Shown here: one piece after another, positions 36,717 through 48,860 of the stretch
Numbering within the stretch: position 1 is the first letter of the stretch
How the letters are laid out: each line of letters opens with the position of its first letter
Assembly (NCBI RefSeq): GCF_901709675.1
Contig: NC_051095.1
Location: 22,040,456-22,104,455 of the forward strand
Length of the DNA: 64,000 nucleotides
Direction of reading: 5' to 3'
Source: Syngnathus acus
Taxonomy: Eukaryota > Chordata > Actinopteri > Syngnathiformes > Syngnathidae
Translations under genes and position numbers: made by a program
The notes under the pieces: model-generated
The model's input: only the letters and a program-made list of their open reading frames with translations
What the model was told of the DNA's origin: nothing
The model's database searches: none

Positions 36717-37108
36717 TAGTGGTGTCTAAACTACGGCCCGCGGGGCGTTAGTTTTTAAGTGGCCCGCAAGAAATTTTATAAATAGAATAGAATTTGGCCT
36801 GCACTTCAACTTTTGCCTGAGTGCATTGCACTTTTTAATCTGAGGCTGCTGTTCCGAGGAGGACCTACCAAACTTTTTTTTTTTTTTTTTTTTTTTTTAA
36901 TGAATAAATCAATAAAGATTAATTTAAGGAAAGAGCTGTGTTGTCTTTAATTATATTCAACCATATAAAATATTTGACCACTTTCATTTGATTTTTCTAA
37001 CTTGAATACACTAAAGTTCAGGCTGAATACCTAATATCTAGGAAGTGGCCCACTCCCTCCTATATGTTTATGTATGTGGCACTCATTGGAAAAACTTTTG
37101 CATTAACT
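36717..37108. mobile_element. Degenerate hAT-like nonautonomous element
   Basis: The left edge GTGGTGTCTAAACTACGGCC and internal GGCCCGC words resemble the ends of the hAT elements at 40.5 and 52.3 kb. The right part (GTGGCACTCATTGGAAAAAC) is a decayed counterpart. No TSD was found; boundaries are approximate. A T homopolymer of more than 20 bases lies inside (about 36874-36898). Confidence 0.5.
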
Positions 37109-37220
37109 GCTGACGATGGCAGTTGGCATGTGTCCTCACATCAGACACAGTGCTGTTTGTCTTTATAGTGTCAATATGAATAATTTAGCACATACATAAG
37201 TACTGTGCATGCTGACATTC

Positions 37221-37605
37221 CGAATCAGAATCAGCTTTATTGGCCAAGTTTGTGCATGCCAAACAAGGAATTTGACTCCGGTTGATGTCAGCCTCTGTAC
37301 AACATTTAAGCGACTAACAACATTCAGGTGACTAACAACATTTAAGTAGCAAGAGCAGGATGTTATTGCCCAGTGATGTCTCTGAGACTCTATGAGTGGT
37401 GTGAGTTCATCAGAGCTACAGCCTGGGGGAAGAAGCTGTGTCTGCTGGTTTTGACGTACAGCGCTCTGTAACGGCGTCTGGAGGGGAGTAGTGCGAACAG
37501 ACTGTGACCTGGGTGAGAAGGGTCTGTAGAAATGTTACTTTCATGTTTCCTGGTCCTGGACAGGTACAAGTCTTGGATAGATGGGAGGCTGGTCCCACTG
37601 TCTGA
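37221..37605 (-). mobile_element. 5'-truncated LINE (same family as 51.2-54.3 kb), 3' end
   Basis: It matches the 3' end of the large LINE copy: TGCCAAACAAGGAATTTGAC, CCTGGGGGAAGAAGCTGTGT and GGTACAAGTCTTGGATAGAT are shared. On the minus strand it keeps the C-terminal end of the reverse-transcriptase frame (RRRYRALYVKTS-like) and the 3' UTR. About 200 bases of the UTR present in the other copy are missing. Confidence 0.8.
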
Positions 37606-38277
37606 TTAGTATATTTAATGGATGTTTGTGACATGTTTAGTCATTCTGATGGCTCCAAAAAACGACTGTAGCATTGGTGAGCTACCACATTGGTGCACTT
37701 TGTAGATGTGTGATGATCTATACATAAGAAATATTCTGAGAGAAAAAATGTAAAGAACATAAAAAACAGACTCTCACATATGCATTTGTAGTGGATATTT
37801 TGGTGTGAGATTAAAACACACACGCGCACACGCACACACTCGCACACGTCTCTTGCATTGCAATTAGTTTAGTATGCCAAATCCTGCTGTCTTCCTCTCA
37901 CTCTTTCCCCCTGAAAGAAGGTCTTATTTTGGTGATGTCAGCTGTCTCAAGGGCAACCAGAACAAGGATTCTTTTCACTCTTTTGCATCCTCTCCCATCC
38001 TTCACCTCATCCTGACTGGTGTCTCATGCAAACGAGCCTACCTTGCCTACCTTAACTCACTGTTATGCTTTGACATTCTCTCACCTTAGGAGCATCTCGT
38101 CTCATTTATGGAGCTTGTAGATAGGGTGTGATGTAAATAACAGAGTTCTCAAACACTGACAAACAAGGACGTGTATGGACAAAGCAGATGCATGTGTGTC
38201 TGTATACCTGGCATAAGAGCAGAAGAGGGATGTATGGAGGCAGCAGCAGCTGGTGAAGACAAAGTGTCAAGAGATCT
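37606..38277. other. Gene-free stretch
   Basis: Contains a CA-rich run (about 37817-37847) and unremarkable mixed sequence. No gene was recognised. Confidence 0.4.
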
Positions 38278-38305
38278 GAGAGAGAGAGAGACAGAGAGAG
38301 AGTGA

Positions 38306-38376
<71 letters not shown>

Positions 38377-38377
38377 C

Positions 38378-38411
<34 letters not shown>

Positions 38412-38412
38412 G
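38278..38412. repeat. GA microsatellite, about 135 bases of pure-purine DNA
   Basis: (GA)n with few CGAG and GTGAG interruptions; the opposite strand is all pyrimidine. Confidence 0.95.
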
Positions 38413-38578
38413 ACAACAGAGGATGCCTCCTTGGCCCACTGTGTGGAAGGGGGACACTGGAGCATAACAAACAGGATCCACCTTTCTGCTTGGCTAATTT
38501 TCCCTATTAAAAGAGCCCAGCAGGAGCCTCAGCAGTCCACTAGCTGGAACAGAGGTTATTTTAGTGCCTGTCTGTCAG

Positions 38579-38619
38579 TGGTGTGTGTACGTGTGTGTGT
38601 GGGCGTGCGTGTGTGTGTG

Positions 38620-38655
<36 letters not shown>
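38579..38655. repeat. GT microsatellite
   Basis: (GT)n with GC interruptions. Confidence 0.9.
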
Positions 38656-38657
<2 letters not shown>

Positions 38658-38689
38658 CGTGCACATATGCATCTATTTGGGCATGTTAG

Positions 38690-38960
38690 CCTGAGGTTTG
38701 GGCAAGCATGAAGATCTTCCATAGGAGCGGATTCAATTCACTGATATTAATTTCCTCCTCTCAGTCATGCATTAAACAAAAAAAAATCTAGCATGGCTTT
38801 TTACTGTATGTGTTTTGTTTTTTTGGGTGCAGCTATAATGTGTTTGGTGCCGATATTGATGTATATATGCGCCCATATCTGCGCCGTCATCTCTTTATGA
38901 AGTGAAAGTCATCAGGCCTCTTCTCTGTCTCAGTCAGATCCTAAACTAATCCCCACCTCT
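38690..38960. promoter_or_regulatory. Candidate conserved noncoding element
   Basis: Complex, repeat-free sequence between microsatellites, with TGATATTAATTTCC, CAGTCATGCATTAAAC and CATCTCTTTATGAAGTG. The judgement is by texture only. Confidence 0.25.
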
Positions 38961-39131
38961 GCCACTCTGACAAGAAAATCCCCTATTTTAATGCATGCAC
39001 ACACACTCTGTCCCCGACGTGCACACGAACCTTCCCTCGAACTCCCACCCATGGTCACACCCACATTATCTTTTCTTACATATTTGCTGTGTACCGGTGC
39101 ACAGCATCTTCTTTCCTCTTGAACATCCGTT

Positions 39132-39593
39132 AGTATGTTTACATGCAGTCAATACTCGGGTTGGGGTAAAAATGACAGTTTCTGAAACATTTGCAATAAC
39201 CCGTTTACCATCTCCAAGTTCCACCATGATTGTTTACATCTGTTTGTTTCATTTGCACATCAGGCGTACGGACGTGTACACACATAAATATACAGAAAAT
39301 GACGTGAAAATGCGACAGAAAATAACTTAAAAACGCCACAGAGAAATGAATGTTTTTAAGTGTGGCTCAAGGAAATTGCACATACAAGTACTTTCTGTAC
39401 TACATGTGCAGTTAGAAGGAAGTAACCCGATCGGCCGGGATATTCAGGTTAGGAGAGAGATAACCCAGGGGCGTTATTCAAAATGTTAAAAACCTGATTA
39501 AGGGTGTCTGCGCATGTTTAAATAAACTTTAAAAACCTGAATACTGCCAATATTTGTTTTTTTAAAGGATTATTGACTGCATGTAAATGTACT
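39132..39593. mobile_element. MITE with 23-bp terminal inverted repeats
   Basis: The left end AGTATGTTTACATGCAGTCA and the right end TGACTGCATGTAAATGTACT are inverted repeats, with about two mismatches over 23 bases. The interior, about 415 bases, has no coding potential. I could not see a clear TSD, so the superfamily is left open. Confidence 0.75.
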
Positions 39594-40483
39594 GTGCAGT
39601 GACAGTTCCAGGAAAGGATGGTGAATTTTTTCTTTTCTTTTTAAAACAGTAAATCATTCACTTACCACACATATTGGATTCACCGCTAGTCCCATTTAGC
39701 AGGGTAATGTGCCGACTAAACAGTGGCAAGTTCAAACCTTTTTGCAAAGGCTAATTAAAATGTGCACTCTGAGCTGCTGTGTTTCACCTCAGTTAGCTCT
39801 ATTGTACAGTAGCTTCAGGGTCTTTATAGCTAATATTTACACTACATTCTCTGACACATTAACCAATCAAATTGGGCTCACCTGCCCAATTGAAAGACTA
39901 ATATCTAGAAACAATAACAAATAGAAATAATAAATTAATTCAAATGAATCAATGTATGCTCATGAAAATAAAGTACAAATGATCATCTGCCACTGTGGGG
40001 ACCACCCGCTTCCACCCCCCAAACACACGGCTGTGCTGCCCTTGAGCAAGGGACAGATACCAGACAGAACTGCGCCCCAAGTGCTTAAGTAACCCTCTGC
40101 TGTGTCCATTACTGAGATGGGTCGAATACAGAAGTGGGTTCAGTTCCCATTAAGCGACAGTGTGAATGGCTATCCTTCTCTATTTGTACCCTGTGACTGA
40201 CTGGTGACCAATGGTTACCTCACCATTCATGTAGAATGTTACCTGTTTCTTTTTGTCTATCACCTTTGTGAGTAGTGCTCTATGCTTCTGGAGGTGGTAA
40301 TTTACATTTATTTGCTTGTCATCAGCGGTGGTGAGGCTGGAGACGATGGTGTTGGTAGTGGACAAGTGTCACCGTTGTTGCTGTCACCTACTGTTGCTGG
40401 CATCGATATGGCTTTTGTCGTGCCCATTGTTCTTTCTTCCCTCCCTCCTTGTCTATTTCAACGGATACCTTGTGCCTCTACTT
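39594..40483. other. Gene-free stretch with a possible old repeat at 39995-40210
   Basis: CTGTGCTGCCCTTGAGCAAG and CAGTGTGAATGGCTATCC at 40030-40175 look like a dispersed fish repeat. I cannot place its ends or family. Confidence 0.35.
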
Positions 40484-41488
40484 CAGGGGTGTCCAAACAT
40501 TTTGCAAGGAGGGCCAGATTTGATAAAGTGAAGGGGCCCGAGGCCAATAGATTTTTCAGACATTTTTTAACTACAAAAATTTCATGCAAATACACACTGT
40601 TATGAAACAAATTTCATTGTCCCAATTGTCTTTATTTTTCAAATGACAAAATAACCAAATATAAGCCACTCAGGCAGATGTGATCAACTCGAAAAACAGA
40701 AATTCTGCCTTTCATCATATCTGAAGAGTCAGATAACACTGAACAAACTGTATGAAATACCTTAAATTTACATGAGTTTAAAATTATTTTTGCCTCATGA
40801 ACATTTTAAACAGGAGTTATAAGTAATGCAAAGTTGTCTGTTATTATTAAAACTTAAAACAAGTGAATTTTGCTCTTGTCATTTACAATATCTTTCAGAA
40901 AGTAATAGTTTGTGTCACGTCTACAGATTCATAATATCAACAGTATTAACATGGCCACTTCTTAATATTTAATATTAAGTAATATTTACTTTTGATTTAC
41001 TTTTGACTCACAGCCCCGCGTGAAGAATCACTGTGGTGATGCCAGTTCAGCTTGCAGCTGCTTCACTTTATCAGCGCGGTCACTCCCTGTTAGCTTGCCA
41101 TATGTGTTAGCATGTTTAGTCTGATAGTGTCTCTTTAGGTTGAAATCCTTAAACAAGGCAATCTCTTTAGAAATTAGACAAACACAATTGCCTTGATTTT
41201 CAGTGAAGAAGTATTGTAATTCCCATTTCTCTTGAAAGCGACGGCCCTCAACGTCAACTTTCCTCGTTTTCTTTGCAGTCGCCATGGCAGAAATGAGCGG
41301 AGAGGGGTGGTGCAGCCAACTTTTGGTAATCGGAGGATTTACAGTTTCAAGTTTCATGATTTTTTTTTTATTCAGTTTGACAGTGTAGGCAGGCCATAGA
41401 TAAAACATTATAAGACCGAAGCTACGGGCCGTCTGAAATCTGACCAGGGGCTGGATTTGGCCCGCGGGCCGGACTTTGGACATGCCTG
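40484..41488 (-). mobile_element. Nonautonomous hAT transposon with perfect 8-bp TSD
   Basis: The ends are CAGGGGTGTCCAAAC at 40484 and, at 41488, the inverted counterpart CAGGCATGTCCAAAG (minus strand). The 8-base duplication CTCTACTT is exact at 40476-40483 and 41489-41496, the hallmark of hAT insertion. Total length is 1005 bases. Only the N-terminal zinc-finger part of a transposase frame remains, so it depends on enzymes from elsewhere. Confidence 0.9.
41028..41285 (-). pseudogene. hAT transposase remnant, N-terminal BED-like finger only
   Basis: 85 codons starting MATAKKTRKVDVEGRRFQEKW on the minus strand, like the start of ZBED/GTF2IRD2-type hAT transposases. A BED-like finger would normally read VCLIC...RHY...KH. 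Here the second Cys is Ser (CVCLISKE), while the NLKRHYQTKH end is kept. The frame stops after ASPQ; no catalytic region follows. DNA binding by this finger is doubtful. Confidence 0.75.
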
Positions 41489-42429
41489 CTCTACTTGATC
41501 ACTTCATCCAAAAGCGATGATCGCCACACAGAGTTGGGGTTCTGTTTGAGATACCTTCCTGAGGCCCAGTGTGCACATGAAGCTAATCAAGCTGCTTTAG
41601 TTTAAAATGTTCCCTTCCTGACCAAGTGACAGGCTATCTTGCATTTTTATAACGGTCCCTGTTGGGGTCAGGTGCAATGCTTTTTTTTGGCCGTACTACA
41701 ATAAAATATAGTTGTGTATTTGTACTTCTGATGTCATTTTATTTTCAAAAGTGAGTTCCCCAGACAGCAACAAGTATTATCCCCAAAAAGTATTTAACTT
41801 ATTGTGGTAGAGGGGGTTTTGTGTCCCAATGATTTTAGGAACTTGGTTTTGGCAGGATCACTCGTGGCAAACAGATCCTAGGTGACTCGAACCTCGTATA
41901 CCTCTAAATCTTTCCTTCGGAAATACTGTATGGAATGAGCTGCCGTGCATATGGTCCATTGCCCACCTCTGCTCAGTAGGAATACTATTAATACACCACT
42001 CAAATTACCCCCACAAAAAACTGCTCAAATGATGCTTGAAGGAAGAATTTTAAAAATGATTTACCTTGATTTGATCTCCATAGTGAATGACAAAGATGCA
42101 TTTCAGGTATGCACATGCACAGCTTCTTTCTACCAGCCAGGAGAGAGAGAATGGCGCGGGTGACCTTGACATGTGTGTGCAAACACAAGTACACAAAAGC
42201 AACACACGCACACTCCCCGCAGGGAGAAACTGACAAATGGCAGTGCAGCAGCTCTGTTAGGTGGCAAATGTGTGTTTAAACAATGCACAGTGACGCTTAC
42301 ACACACATAACACTTAGGGACTGGGTGCTGATATGAGATTGATTTGCTTCAATCCCTACTCACTCTTCAAAACCCGTGTGCGCTCACACATAAGGACACA
42401 CGCACACGCGCGCGCGCACACACGCACAC
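41489..42429. other. Gene-free stretch
   Basis: Nothing recognised except a CA/CG run at about 42395-42430. Confidence 0.4.
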
Positions 42430-42625
42430 TTAGTGGAATATGAGTGATGTGATTCAGGACACCTCTCGGCAGCCACTCTGCTTTCCATCCTAACGCCTGA
42501 GCAGAATACTAATCACTGGATAACATTATAGCCAGGGAGGGAGAGATGAGAGGGCAGGCGATGGTCACTGCTCTGCAATAAGAAGACACATCACAGAATA
42601 TCTGATAATCTATTAAATAACAGAA
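42430..42625. promoter_or_regulatory. Candidate conserved noncoding element
   Basis: Repeat-free, complex sequence (CCTGAGCAGAATACTAATCA, ATCTGATAATCTATTAAATA). Low-confidence call by texture. Confidence 0.2.
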
Positions 42626-44606
42626 CAATTACAGTAGGGGTTCAAGGCAGTGTTTCTTTCGCCTTCTTATAAAAAGCCCAAATTCTGAGTGAAGAGTCGC
42701 TAAGATGATTAAAATTAAGACGCGACACAAGAGAAGGATTTGTACAAAACCTCGTGATGTAGTCAGAAACATATTTAGAAATCTTAATGAACTAAATCCA
42801 CTTTCTCGCATGAAAATATAGTGTTTTCAGCCCAGCCCACAGTCTTCAAGTGTTTGGTGGGTTCGGTCATGCCCAAAATACAGTAGTTTTTTTACTGCAG
42901 ATACGATACCCGATAACTTCCTGCTTCTACAAACAGATACAATATGATAACCGCTAACTACACACGTTCGCCCTAGTCCTCTGAAATTTCAACTTGAGGA
43001 GCAGTTCAGGTGAAAACCTGCTTTCTACTAACAAATCCCGCATCCTTCTAATGTTGTGAGGAGGATTATTACATACTAGAAGTAGCCAGTGACAACGTAA
43101 ATCATGTTTACATTCTTTCTGAACTAGTCTGTCGCTTCAGACACCATGGCAATGACTGTATGCAGACAACTAAGCCCAGCTGGATAGTGTGTCAATGTTT
43201 TTTTTCTTTAGTTACTTCACTGCTCGCCTGTCACACTGTTACAGGTTATATAAAAGGCAACCAATAAAAGTAATATAAAATGGTAGTTGTGTTTTCAATA
43301 TTATCCACCTGCAGAAACACATTCTCAATGTCCTCTGTGACTATGACCAACACAGGCAATGCAAATGTGTTGGGGTACAACCAAAACCCACACGACTGTA
43401 GTGTCTTTATACCTCAAAGGTGCTTGACTGTAAACATGAACCGAATGTGTTATGAAAGCCCTGATTATAATATCACCCGTGTGTTGTGTATTACAACTAC
43501 ATGCCTGGTGTAGTAACAAACAAATCAGTGTTGAAATTCCTTGACATGTGATTAATATATAGAAGAAACTCAAAATTACGTCAATATAAATAGATGCTAG
43601 AAATGCTGGTGAGATGGTGTGGGAGTCCCAGTTAACAATGGCGGCTTAGTCTGCATGTCCTCAACCAGCCAAGGCTTCTTCTCGTGGTTATTTATCTCTT
43701 TGTTGCCACCATTTACCTGCCGCTTCTGATAGATTAATGTTGTTGTGTTTTACGGTGGCCCTGAATGCATGCCTACTAGGAGAGGTAGCTAAGTACTAGA
43801 GCGGGAAATCAGACTCATACGTTTTTCAATTTCGCCCTTGTGTTTGTTATTTACTGTTGTGTTTTGCACTTTAGGTCCACAATACCAAATGGCTTGCACA
43901 GAAACAGTTACAAGACAGTCCAGTTCAAATGTCAATAATCTATAATGCATTTGGTTTCTTTTTCATCGACAATTCAGAAATACACTTGTGCTTTTTGGGC
44001 ACTGGCCAAGGTGGCGTAATCCAATAATTAACCTGTCAGTGTAAACGAGCTTAATCTCAGCCAGCAACAGACATGAAAAAATACTTTTGTGAATAGTTTA
44101 TACTGCGTATTAATCAAACACTTGTGCAAAAAACAAAAACAACAAAAAAGCAATCTTGGAAATCAGGAGCATTCACTTTTAAAATCCGAGGCAGTAAATA
44201 GCAGAACCAGGTCTTTTTTGAGAAGCCACATACTACAAATGCACAAGTCAGGGATATTTTTGGCTAACAGACAAATCACTGCTGGTGCAACATAAAAAGT
44301 TGTCAATGCTAAACTATAACATGCTTTTTCTTGACTTATGACACCCTCCTTTTGCAAGGGAACCTCCACATGCCAGAAAGCTTTTCTAGTTGCAATGTCT
44401 CTTCTTTGCAGCAGGACTGAAACCATGACCTTCTGTTTCCAATGTTACGGATGAGCCACTGCTACCCTAAACAATTAATAATGCCAAGTAATGCCCTCAA
44501 TGTTAATTTCAGGGCATTACTTTTATTTATTAGTTTGTTCGTTTGGTCGTTCGTTCATTCGCTCATTTGTTAGCTCGTTCATTCACCTGTTCGCTAGTTT
44601 GTTGGC
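42626..44606. other. Gene-free stretch
   Basis: Mixed AT-rich DNA with no gene, transposon end or CRISPR-like structure. GTTCGTTTGGTCGTTCGTTC-type words lead into the polypyrimidine tract at 44607. Confidence 0.45.
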
Positions 44607-44624
44607 TCCTTCCTTCCTTCCTTC

Positions 44625-44675
<51 letters not shown>

Positions 44676-44812
44676 TGTTCCTCCCTTCCTTCCTTCCTCC
44701 CTTCCTTCCTTCCTTCCTTCCTTCCTTCCTACCTTCCTTTCTTCCTTTCTTCCTTTCTTCCTCCCTTCCTTCCTCCCTTCTTTCCTTCCTTCCTTCCTTC
44801 CTTCCTTCCTTT
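44607..44812. repeat. CTTT/CCTT polypyrimidine tract of about 205 bases
   Basis: Nearly pure pyrimidine on + (TTTC, TTCC and CCTCCCTT units), with rare G or A. It opens long false reading frames in all forward frames. Confidence 0.95.
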
Positions 44813-47800
44813 GTATTCATTCACAAAGGCTTGTTAATGTTTAACGGCGGGTGTAGCAATATTTGATATGTTGCATTGAATTCACATTGTATGAACTATA
44901 CAGTATGAAGGGTTATTATGGGAGGAACATGGAAAATTATTATTTATTTACATAGTCTAAAAAAAGGGCAGTGTTAGCATGTGACGTGAGCAATATATGA
45001 ATTGTTGCTGCAATAAATACAAAAATAAAAATACCAATAGATGGATAGCCCCCCTGTACCAGAAGGTGTGTCTTTCACGGAAATATGAATGGAATAAATA
45101 TACCTAAAATATTGAAAAATCCAATATATTAATAGAATTGTATTATTTATTCCTTTTGTTGCTTAGTTTCTAGACGGTCAAGTTCACCTCAGTTTCCCTA
45201 ATTGTCAGCTGTGCACTGACAAGAAAATCCAAACTCAATCTCTCAGTGCTCCTTGCCCCCCCTCCCCCCACCTTCCTTCTCTTGCACCACGCTGAAGCAA
45301 TTATGTCCAGTGAGTCTTCTACAGGCAGGGTGAGGGTGATTGATGATGCTGTCAGCACAGGGAACATGTTTTAACGTCAGAATAATCTTCCTGCTAATAT
45401 ATTACATCCACTGGATAGGGTTCAATCATTACTAATAGCGCTGCTAAGTTGGTGAGAGGGAAGACGGTGTTCCGAGCACGTGCCGAGTGTGTGTATATGT
45501 GTGTGTTTATGCACATTAATCAGAGCAGTGGTAGTTGCATCAGGAATCGAATAAGGCCAACCAATGTACGCAAATACCGGCACAAGGTGGAGGAGCAGCC
45601 AGTGACTGACTGTGAGTGTTTACTTCTTACATAATTACTTGAACATATGCCATATCGAGTGAATCAAGTGAGACGCTGTTATTGTGAACGTGAGAGTCTT
45701 ACCACAACTCCATATCATAATGTTTTTATGAAATGAAAGAAGTGGAAAGAATGGAGCACAAAGACAAGCGACGCTTCAGAGAGGCAAGCTTGCGATGTCT
45801 AATCCGCACTGTCTAATCTCTCAAATTAGTGTGACGCCGATTGAGAGGATTGAGCTGGTGTGTGGAGAGAAATGGGCCCCAGCAGGCCCAGTGTCTGGAT
45901 TTTGTTTTTGCTTTGCTTATTTGTATACATTACAGCTCCATCTGTGCCCTTCGCCTCCAAACAAATCCTTCTTCAAATTTGAGCTGTGTTCTTTACACTA
46001 TTTTCAGTCCTACCTCTGCCCACACTGCAGCTGTCAATTCGACACTTGCTTTCTCTCTTATCTGCTTAGTGTGCTGCTGATCACGCAGACCATCCCCCAC
46101 TTTGTGTCTCCAACGTGGTTGTATGCTGGATGCACATGCGCATATATAAATTGGATCACGAGCTAAATAAATCTCTCATGAGAGATAAAAAAAAAAAAAG
46201 AATGACAGGCAGCCTGCTTGGTGGGATTTTGTACAAAATATAAAATATACCACAAGTCATTTCTAATGAAAATACCGGATATTAACCTGCAAAATATCTT
46301 GTTTTTAATGACAAAATATGTCAGTCAACTCAACCTTTTCTTAACAAAGTTTATCCTTGTTGGGCCCACCTTGTGCTTTTGGACAAAATTGCCATGTTTA
46401 AAAGCAATACTCAATATAGTCTGATGTTTTAGAAAGTATGCCAAATTGTTTCAAGGAGGAAATTAACAGACATCATGGGAAACCTGACCTTACCAAGCTT
46501 TAGTTGGCATCTACGCCAAAGACGAATACATTCAAACTAATGGAAAAGAGTCAGTGGTATGAATGTTTTGACAATGATGAAAATGTTTTTCAGGAAATCT
46601 TGTCTGTGTTTGTGCATGCATGTGGAGTTTGACACTGGCACAGCAATATTAGAAACTAAGTCAATGATTCCAAACTTTTGTGTCGTGAGAGATGATCAGA
46701 GAAATTATCTAACTTCACTTCACTGATCAATTTTTTGCAATTTACTACAAATAATCTATCTTTGTTCAACTATCTGTGCCAGTGACGTATAGTGACAGGA
46801 AAACAAAGTGCTCAGTGTTCTTTCAATAGATTGGAGAAGGTACATAATTAACCTGTGAATCCACTTTAAATTGTTTTCCGATGCGAAATATGTCGTAGCT
46901 CGATAAAGATTGGGAAAGGATTGTTTGTCTACACGTGCCTTTCGATTGGCTAGCGACCAGTTCGGGTGTACCCGGCCAATCGCCCAAAGACTGCTGGGAT
47001 AGGCTCCAGCACACCGGTGAACCTCTTGAGGATAAACAGTTCGGAAGATGGATAACATATATCAAAAACCTGACCCCATAAACCATATTATTTCTACAAA
47101 ATTAGTCAAAACTATCCTGTTTTCAGAGTTGCATGTTTGTTGAGGTGGGAATACAGATAATGCACTGATTAAGCGATAAAAGCTATAAAATATTCATTGC
47201 TGTACAGTATATCCAGCAACTTGAGCCTTGCCCACTAAACCAGTCTTTCCCAATAAGAATGAGCTTTTATTAAGTAAAAATAAACAACTAGAAGTGATTA
47301 CATTGATCCAAGCACACAGTTTTAACAAGTGCTTCTTTGATTCGTTTTTTTGTTGTAATAAATGCATGTCTGTTGTGTTTTTTATCATTTATTTATAGCC
47401 TATGTGTGTATGGCGGAAAAAACATAAATTTCAAGTTTGACTATTGACCTGACAAATAAGTGGCTAAGCAGCCCAAAACAATTCCATTGAAATATTATGG
47501 TTTATATCAATTTTTTTTTTTTGTTTTCAGTGTGACATGGAGCTTAGACGGACAGGTAGAGTGATAATGAAAAGTGCTACATTTAAAGCCACTGCTATAA
47601 CCATTTGAGATGTTGGGAAAATGTTGGCAAAGTATGTAAACGTATTCCTAGAAATAAATCAAAAGAAAGGAAGAAGAAAAATGAAATAGAATTGGAATGA
47701 GTCTAGAGATATTTGCAATATTCTGCTGGTGTCAGCTGGCTCTGGGCCAGTGTGTGTGTGTTTGTGTGTGCGTGCGTACGCGCTGCGTTTACGCATGTGT

Positions 47801-47968
47801 GCACATATGTGCATGGCGCAAACAAAAGCGCCCTCACAAACACCCATAAACAGATTAGCTCGTCAGCTGAAAAACAAAGGGTTAAGAGTGAATGCAGATT
47901 TCACAGAGAAGTGGAAGGAGCTGTGGTTATGTGTCTCCATTTGTGTGTGTGTGCGTGTGTGTGCGTGC

Positions 47969-47971
<3 letters not shown>
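44813..47971. other. Gene-free stretch with one SINE fragment
   Basis: AT-rich; contains the SINE piece at 46939-47053 and a GT run at 47752-47770. No gene was recognised. Confidence 0.45.
46939..47053 (+). mobile_element. GGAT-tailed SINE, 5'-truncated old copy
   Basis: CTTTCGATTGGCTAGCGACC through ACTGCTGGGATAGGCTCCAG matches the 3' third of the SINE. Its tail has decayed to GGAAGATGGATAAC. No TSD is visible. Confidence 0.75.

Positions 47972-48029
<58 letters not shown>
47941..48029. repeat. GT then GA compound microsatellite
   Basis: (GT)n with GC interruptions changes at about 47972 to an uninterrupted (GA)n of about 57 bases. Confidence 0.92.
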
Positions 48030-48032
<3 letters not shown>

Positions 48033-48539
48033 GCGAGCAGAGGCCAGCACGGTGGTTGAGCATGGTGATCCCGCTCCATAATATTGTGTGGAGAATCTCC
48101 TTGCTGGGCTCAGCTGCCAATCCTCTCCACTGTAACACTTCCATTCTCCTCCTCAGCTGGTGAAACAATGGCGCCATCCTTCCTGTGCTCCTTTACACAA
48201 AGACGGCGCCTCTGAGATAGACGCTAAGCGTGAACTGAGACACAACGGCAGGACAATAGAGCGAGAGTGCTTTTATGTGGCATTGTGTTTGGTGTTTGTG
48301 GAGACAAAGAATAAAGAAATTTCGGAGGGATGAGTGACTTATTCCTCATTGCTATCTCTTCAAGAAGATGCTCATTGCATAGAAATAGGACTTGGGCAGA
48401 ACTTGGTTGAATATGTCCTCACGACTGCGTATTGCTTAGTCACATGGACACAAACTTTGATAGTTTGGCATCATTTAGTGTGCTGATAAAAGTCTACAAT
48501 ATATCTCAGGAACTGCATGTATAAAAAACACTCCAGCAG

Positions 48540-48860
48540 TTTTCTTGATGTTCTCCCTCACTTGTGGTAACCAATGAAGAGCCGCTCGGCCCCAGAGGAG
48601 CCAGCCAATCACGACAGCCGAAACAAGCTTTTTATCTACAGGGGCTTATTAAGCTAATTGAATTAGTATGTTGTGGTTTCTGAACCCAAATACGATTAGC
48701 CTGTTATTACTGTGTTATCAGGGTCCCTTGTTACAGTAACAGCAGGTTACTTTTGGCTGTCTCATTGGCTCCTTTTGCCCATTAACACTCAGCCTGTGTG
48801 GCACTCAAGGACTTCTAAATAGCTGCTTAAAAGAAATCTCGAACACTCACTTTTGTCCCC
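48540..48860. promoter_or_regulatory. Candidate conserved noncoding element, TAAT-rich
   Basis: Repeat-free, balanced composition; includes TTATTAAGCTAATTGAATTA, a CCAATCACGACAG CCAAT-type word, GTTACAGTAACAG and CATTGGCTCC. It is one of the best enhancer-like patches in the region upstream of POU3F4, on texture and motif grounds. Confidence 0.35.

Noticed and set aside
38106-38481. Open frames of Ser/Leu or Arg/Glu repeats over the GA tract
   Set aside because: Dinucleotide repeats with a 2-base period create stop-free frames automatically; they are not genes.
44491-44866. Open frames of Phe/Leu/Ser/Pro repeats over the CTTT/CCTT tract
   Set aside because: These come from the simple repeat; there is no codon bias or homologous protein.
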